Source: Pseudomonadota bacterium
GTDB taxonomy: Bacteria > Bdellovibrionota > Oligoflexia > Oligoflexales > Oligoflexaceae
Assembly: GCA_029556045.1 (NCBI GenBank)
Contig: JAKQGS010000499.1
Span: 1-7,654, forward strand
Direction: 5' to 3'
DNA: 7,654 bases
Positions 5,978-7,654 of this stretch are shown in pieces. The position numbers and the translations under genes were made by a program. The notes beneath the pieces are model-generated. The model worked only from the letters and a program-made list of their open reading frames with translations. It was not told where the DNA came from and did no database searches. Every line of letters starts with the position of its first letter. Position 1 is the first letter of the stretch.

Positions 5978-7129
5978 CTAGCGTGATCGTCGGCTCATGT
6001 TCCGGCTAATCGATATCAAAAGTCCCAGTCCGACGCAAATGGTAAGAAGCAGCGAACTACCATAGGAAAAAAACGGCAGGGGAACTCCCACGACGGGAAA
6101 CATCCCCAAAACCATAGCGATATTTATGGTGAATTCCCAGAACAGCAAGGCGGCCACCCCGATGGACAGGAGCGAGGTAAAATTGTCCCGGGAATTGCGG
6201 GCAATATCGAGGGCAAAATAGGTCAACAGGGAAAACAGGGTGAAGATGATCATCCCCCCAAGAAATCCATGCTCCTCCGCAAAAACAGAAAAAATAAAGT
6301 CGGTGTGTCGCTCCGGTAGGAACTTGAGCTGCGTTTGGGTACCCTGCATGAAGCCTTTGCCGAAATTGCCGCCGCTTCCCACCGCTATCAATGACTGCAG
6401 CGAGTGATACCCCGTATTCTGAGGGTCCAGTTCGGGATTGAGCAGGTTTAATATCCGGAGTTTTTGATAGGGGCGTAGCAGCATAGTCCAGCCGATGATG
6501 CCCACCAACGGTGCAAGGCCCAGCACTGACAGTACCGTCTTGCGGTCAATGCGCACAAAACACAGCTGCACAAGTGCTACGAGGAGGCACAACCCTGCCG
6601 TTCCGAAGTCTGGCTGCAGGAAGATCAGCACAAAAGCAAATCCAACCAAGGCTATCAGGGGCCATAGGTCGCTGATGGTATAGGCCCCTTGGGTGCGATG
6701 AGAAGACAGGTAGCGGGCTGTCACGACGGCCGTGGCCAGCTTGGCAAATTCGGACGGCTGAAAGCTAAAGGGACCAAGGGCAATCCATCTCTGGGCTCCA
6801 CCCGCGACGCGACCGATGCCAAGAACGATGATCAGCATCAGGCAAACCACCCCGAATATCCAATAGGCGTAATCCCGCACATACCGCAGTGGCATCACCC
6901 AACCAACGAGAATAAAGGCCACCACCACAAATCCCAGGTTTTTGATCTGGCTGTTAAAAAACGGGGCCCCAAAACTTGCGCTGTACAGGTTGATCAGCCC
7001 AACTGTCATCAAAACGAATGTAATGGTAGCAATTGCTTTAACATGGAGGGCTTCCGGCTCCTTGATGTCGCCGGCCGGTGCTTTAAATACCCCAGCCGGT
7101 GGGGATGATTTTTTACTGAAGCTTGCCAT
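5978..7129 (-). CDS. rodA: RodA, SEDS peptidoglycan glycosyltransferase of the elongasome
   Basis: A 383-residue polytopic inner-membrane protein that polymerises lipid II into glycan strands for side-wall growth, together with PBP2. SEDS landmarks are present: QPSEFAK (124-130), QPDFGTA (172-178), GKGFMQGTQTQLKFLPERHTD with the catalytic-site Asp277 (257-277), FAEEHGFLGG (283-292) and GVPLPFFSYGSS (348-359). About ten hydrophobic segments begin at residue 30. The first 29 residues are a polar, basic cytoplasmic tail rich in Lys, Pro and Ala, slightly longer than in E. coli RodA. The ATG at 7129 lies inside the end of mrdA (17-base overlap including both codons), which implies coupled translation; only a weak GGA precedes it. 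HTDFIF and the ERH context identify RodA rather than FtsW. Confidence 0.97.
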   Translation of the reverse strand: MASFSKKSSPPAGVFKAPAGDIKEPEALHVKAIATITFVLMTVGLINLYSASFGAPFFNSQIKNLGFVVVAFILVGWVMPLRYVRDYAYWIFGVVCLMLIIVLGIGRVAGGAQRWIALGPFSFQPSEFAKLATAVVTARYLSSHRTQGAYTISDLWPLIALVGFAFVLIFLQPDFGTAGLCLLVALVQLCFVRIDRKTVLSVLGLAPLVGIIGWTMLLRPYQKLRILNLLNPELDPQNTGYHSLQSLIAVGSGGNFGKGFMQGTQTQLKFLPERHTDFIFSVFAEEHGFLGGMIIFTLFSLLTYFALDIARNSRDNFTSLLSIGVAALLFWEFTINIAMVLGMFPVVGVPLPFFSYGSSLLLTICVGLGLLISISRNMSRRSR

Positions 7130-7654
7130 TGGCTGGATCCGTTTGGGGTTGTTGTTGAGCCATGGGGCTCTGCGCCCGTTTTTCTTTCAATTTCCAATAG
7201 GCATCGATGATTTTTCCGGCCACCGGCGCAGCGGAGCGTCCGCCACCTCCGACCGGATCATTCTGGCTGACCACCGCCACGGCGATCTCGGCGTTATCCG
7301 CCGGTGAAAAAGCCGCAAACATGGCGTGTTCCTTCCAGTTCATGCTCACATCATCCTGGTTGCGGTTTTTCTTCAGGCTCACCACCTGAACGGATCCTGT
7401 TTTTCCCGCCACCGTGTGACCTTCGACCCGGGAGTTTTTGCCGGTTCCTTCGTCGCTCATCACCACATCCATGAGGACTTTTCGCATAAGGTCAAAGTTT
7501 TCTTTTGAAATGATATCGACGCTTTTGAGGAGCTCCGGCTTGGTTTCAACAATGGTTTCCCCTACCTGATTGGTGACCTTGTGCACGTAATAGGGACGCC
7601 ACACCTTACCCCCATTGGCGAGAGAGGCATATAGACTGGCCATTTGCATGGGAG
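7113..7654 (-). CDS. mrdA: Penicillin-binding protein 2 (peptidoglycan DD-transpeptidase), C-terminal part only
   Basis: The frame runs past the window end; the Met codon at 7649 is internal and follows an in-frame Pro codon (PMQMASLYASLANGG, typical of PBP2). The visible 180 or so residues hold the end of the transpeptidase domain. This includes the third active-site motif KTG (AGKTGSVQVV, residues 83-85 from that Met), the downstream HAMFAAFSPADNAEIAV segment and a glycine-rich GGGGRSAAPVAGKIIDAY motif. The SxxK and SxN motifs lie outside the window. A Gln/Pro-rich low-complexity tail (AQQQPQTDPANGK) ends the protein. PBP2 cross-links the strands made by RodA, and the immediate adjacency of rodA supports mrdA over ftsI. 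The stop codon lies inside the start region of rodA. Confidence 0.93.
   Translation of the reverse strand, partial: PMQMASLYASLANGGKVWRPYYVHKVTNQVGETIVETKPELLKSVDIISKENFDLMRKVLMDVVMSDEGTGKNSRVEGHTVAGKTGSVQVVSLKKNRNQDDVSMNWKEHAMFAAFSPADNAEIAVAVVSQNDPVGGGGRSAAPVAGKIIDAYWKLKEKRAQSPMAQQQPQTDPANGKLQ

Noticed and set aside
5111..5986. Long open frame of 291 codons on the plus strand
   Set aside because: It lies antisense to purC, whose signatures are unmistakable. The translated product has no family resemblance or ribosome binding site, so it is a shadow of the purC codon pattern.
1..7654. CRISPR array, tRNA or rRNA genes
   Set aside because: No regularly spaced direct repeats, cloverleaf-like segments or conserved rRNA stretches were seen on either strand by eye.

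Overview
The window looks like a Gram-negative chromosome segment. The evidence is a lipobox-bearing secreted protease, a membrane-anchored periplasmic-type alpha-carbonic anhydrase and an mrdA-rodA cell-elongation cluster. A Bdellovibrionota/Oligoflexia or other 'deltaproteobacterial' host is my best guess from the overall flavour of the proteins, but this is weakly supported. Housekeeping genes are moderately GC-rich (a sampled line in the carbonic anhydrase is about 60% GC). The left-edge transposase and the central toxin-antitoxin pair look AT-richer (sampled toxin lines about 40-48%).

Layout. (1) Positions 2-808, plus strand: the C-terminal part of a DDE (rve-fold) transposase running in from outside the window. 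A short tail follows that probably contains the IS right end and a dispersed-repeat-like motif. (2) 916-1650, minus: a trypsin/V8-like serine protease predicted to be an outer-membrane lipoprotein, with a perfect TTGACA -35 box upstream. (3) 1651-2010: a 360-bp divergent intergenic region with a REP-like palindrome and a second U-rich hairpin. (4) 2011-3447, plus: a fusion of a five-helix membrane domain, a His-rich linker and a complete alpha-carbonic anhydrase. (5) 3448-3622: an AT-rich control region with a 16-bp palindrome, a tandem 9-bp repeat and a sigma70-like promoter. (6) 3623-4237 and 4237-4833, plus: a translationally coupled Xre/MbcA/ParS-type antitoxin and RES-domain toxin. (7) 4834-4951: a short spacer carrying a perfect 11-bp inverted repeat. 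(8) 4952 to the window end, minus: a compact mrdA (partial)-rodA-purC operon.

How the parts fit. mrdA and rodA encode the transpeptidase/glycosyltransferase pair that builds lateral-wall peptidoglycan; purC, apparently co-transcribed, supplies purine biosynthesis. The carbonic anhydrase should interconvert CO2 and bicarbonate on the periplasmic face of the inner membrane. The toxin-antitoxin pair sits between the carbonic anhydrase and the purC operon as an accessory insertion. The RES toxin appears to carry Asn where I expect the family's conserved Ser, which raises the question of whether it is active. The most unusual items are the polytopic His-rich carbonic anhydrase fusion and the variant RES module with its basic, N-terminally extended antitoxin. 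Neither is clearly a wholly new system.
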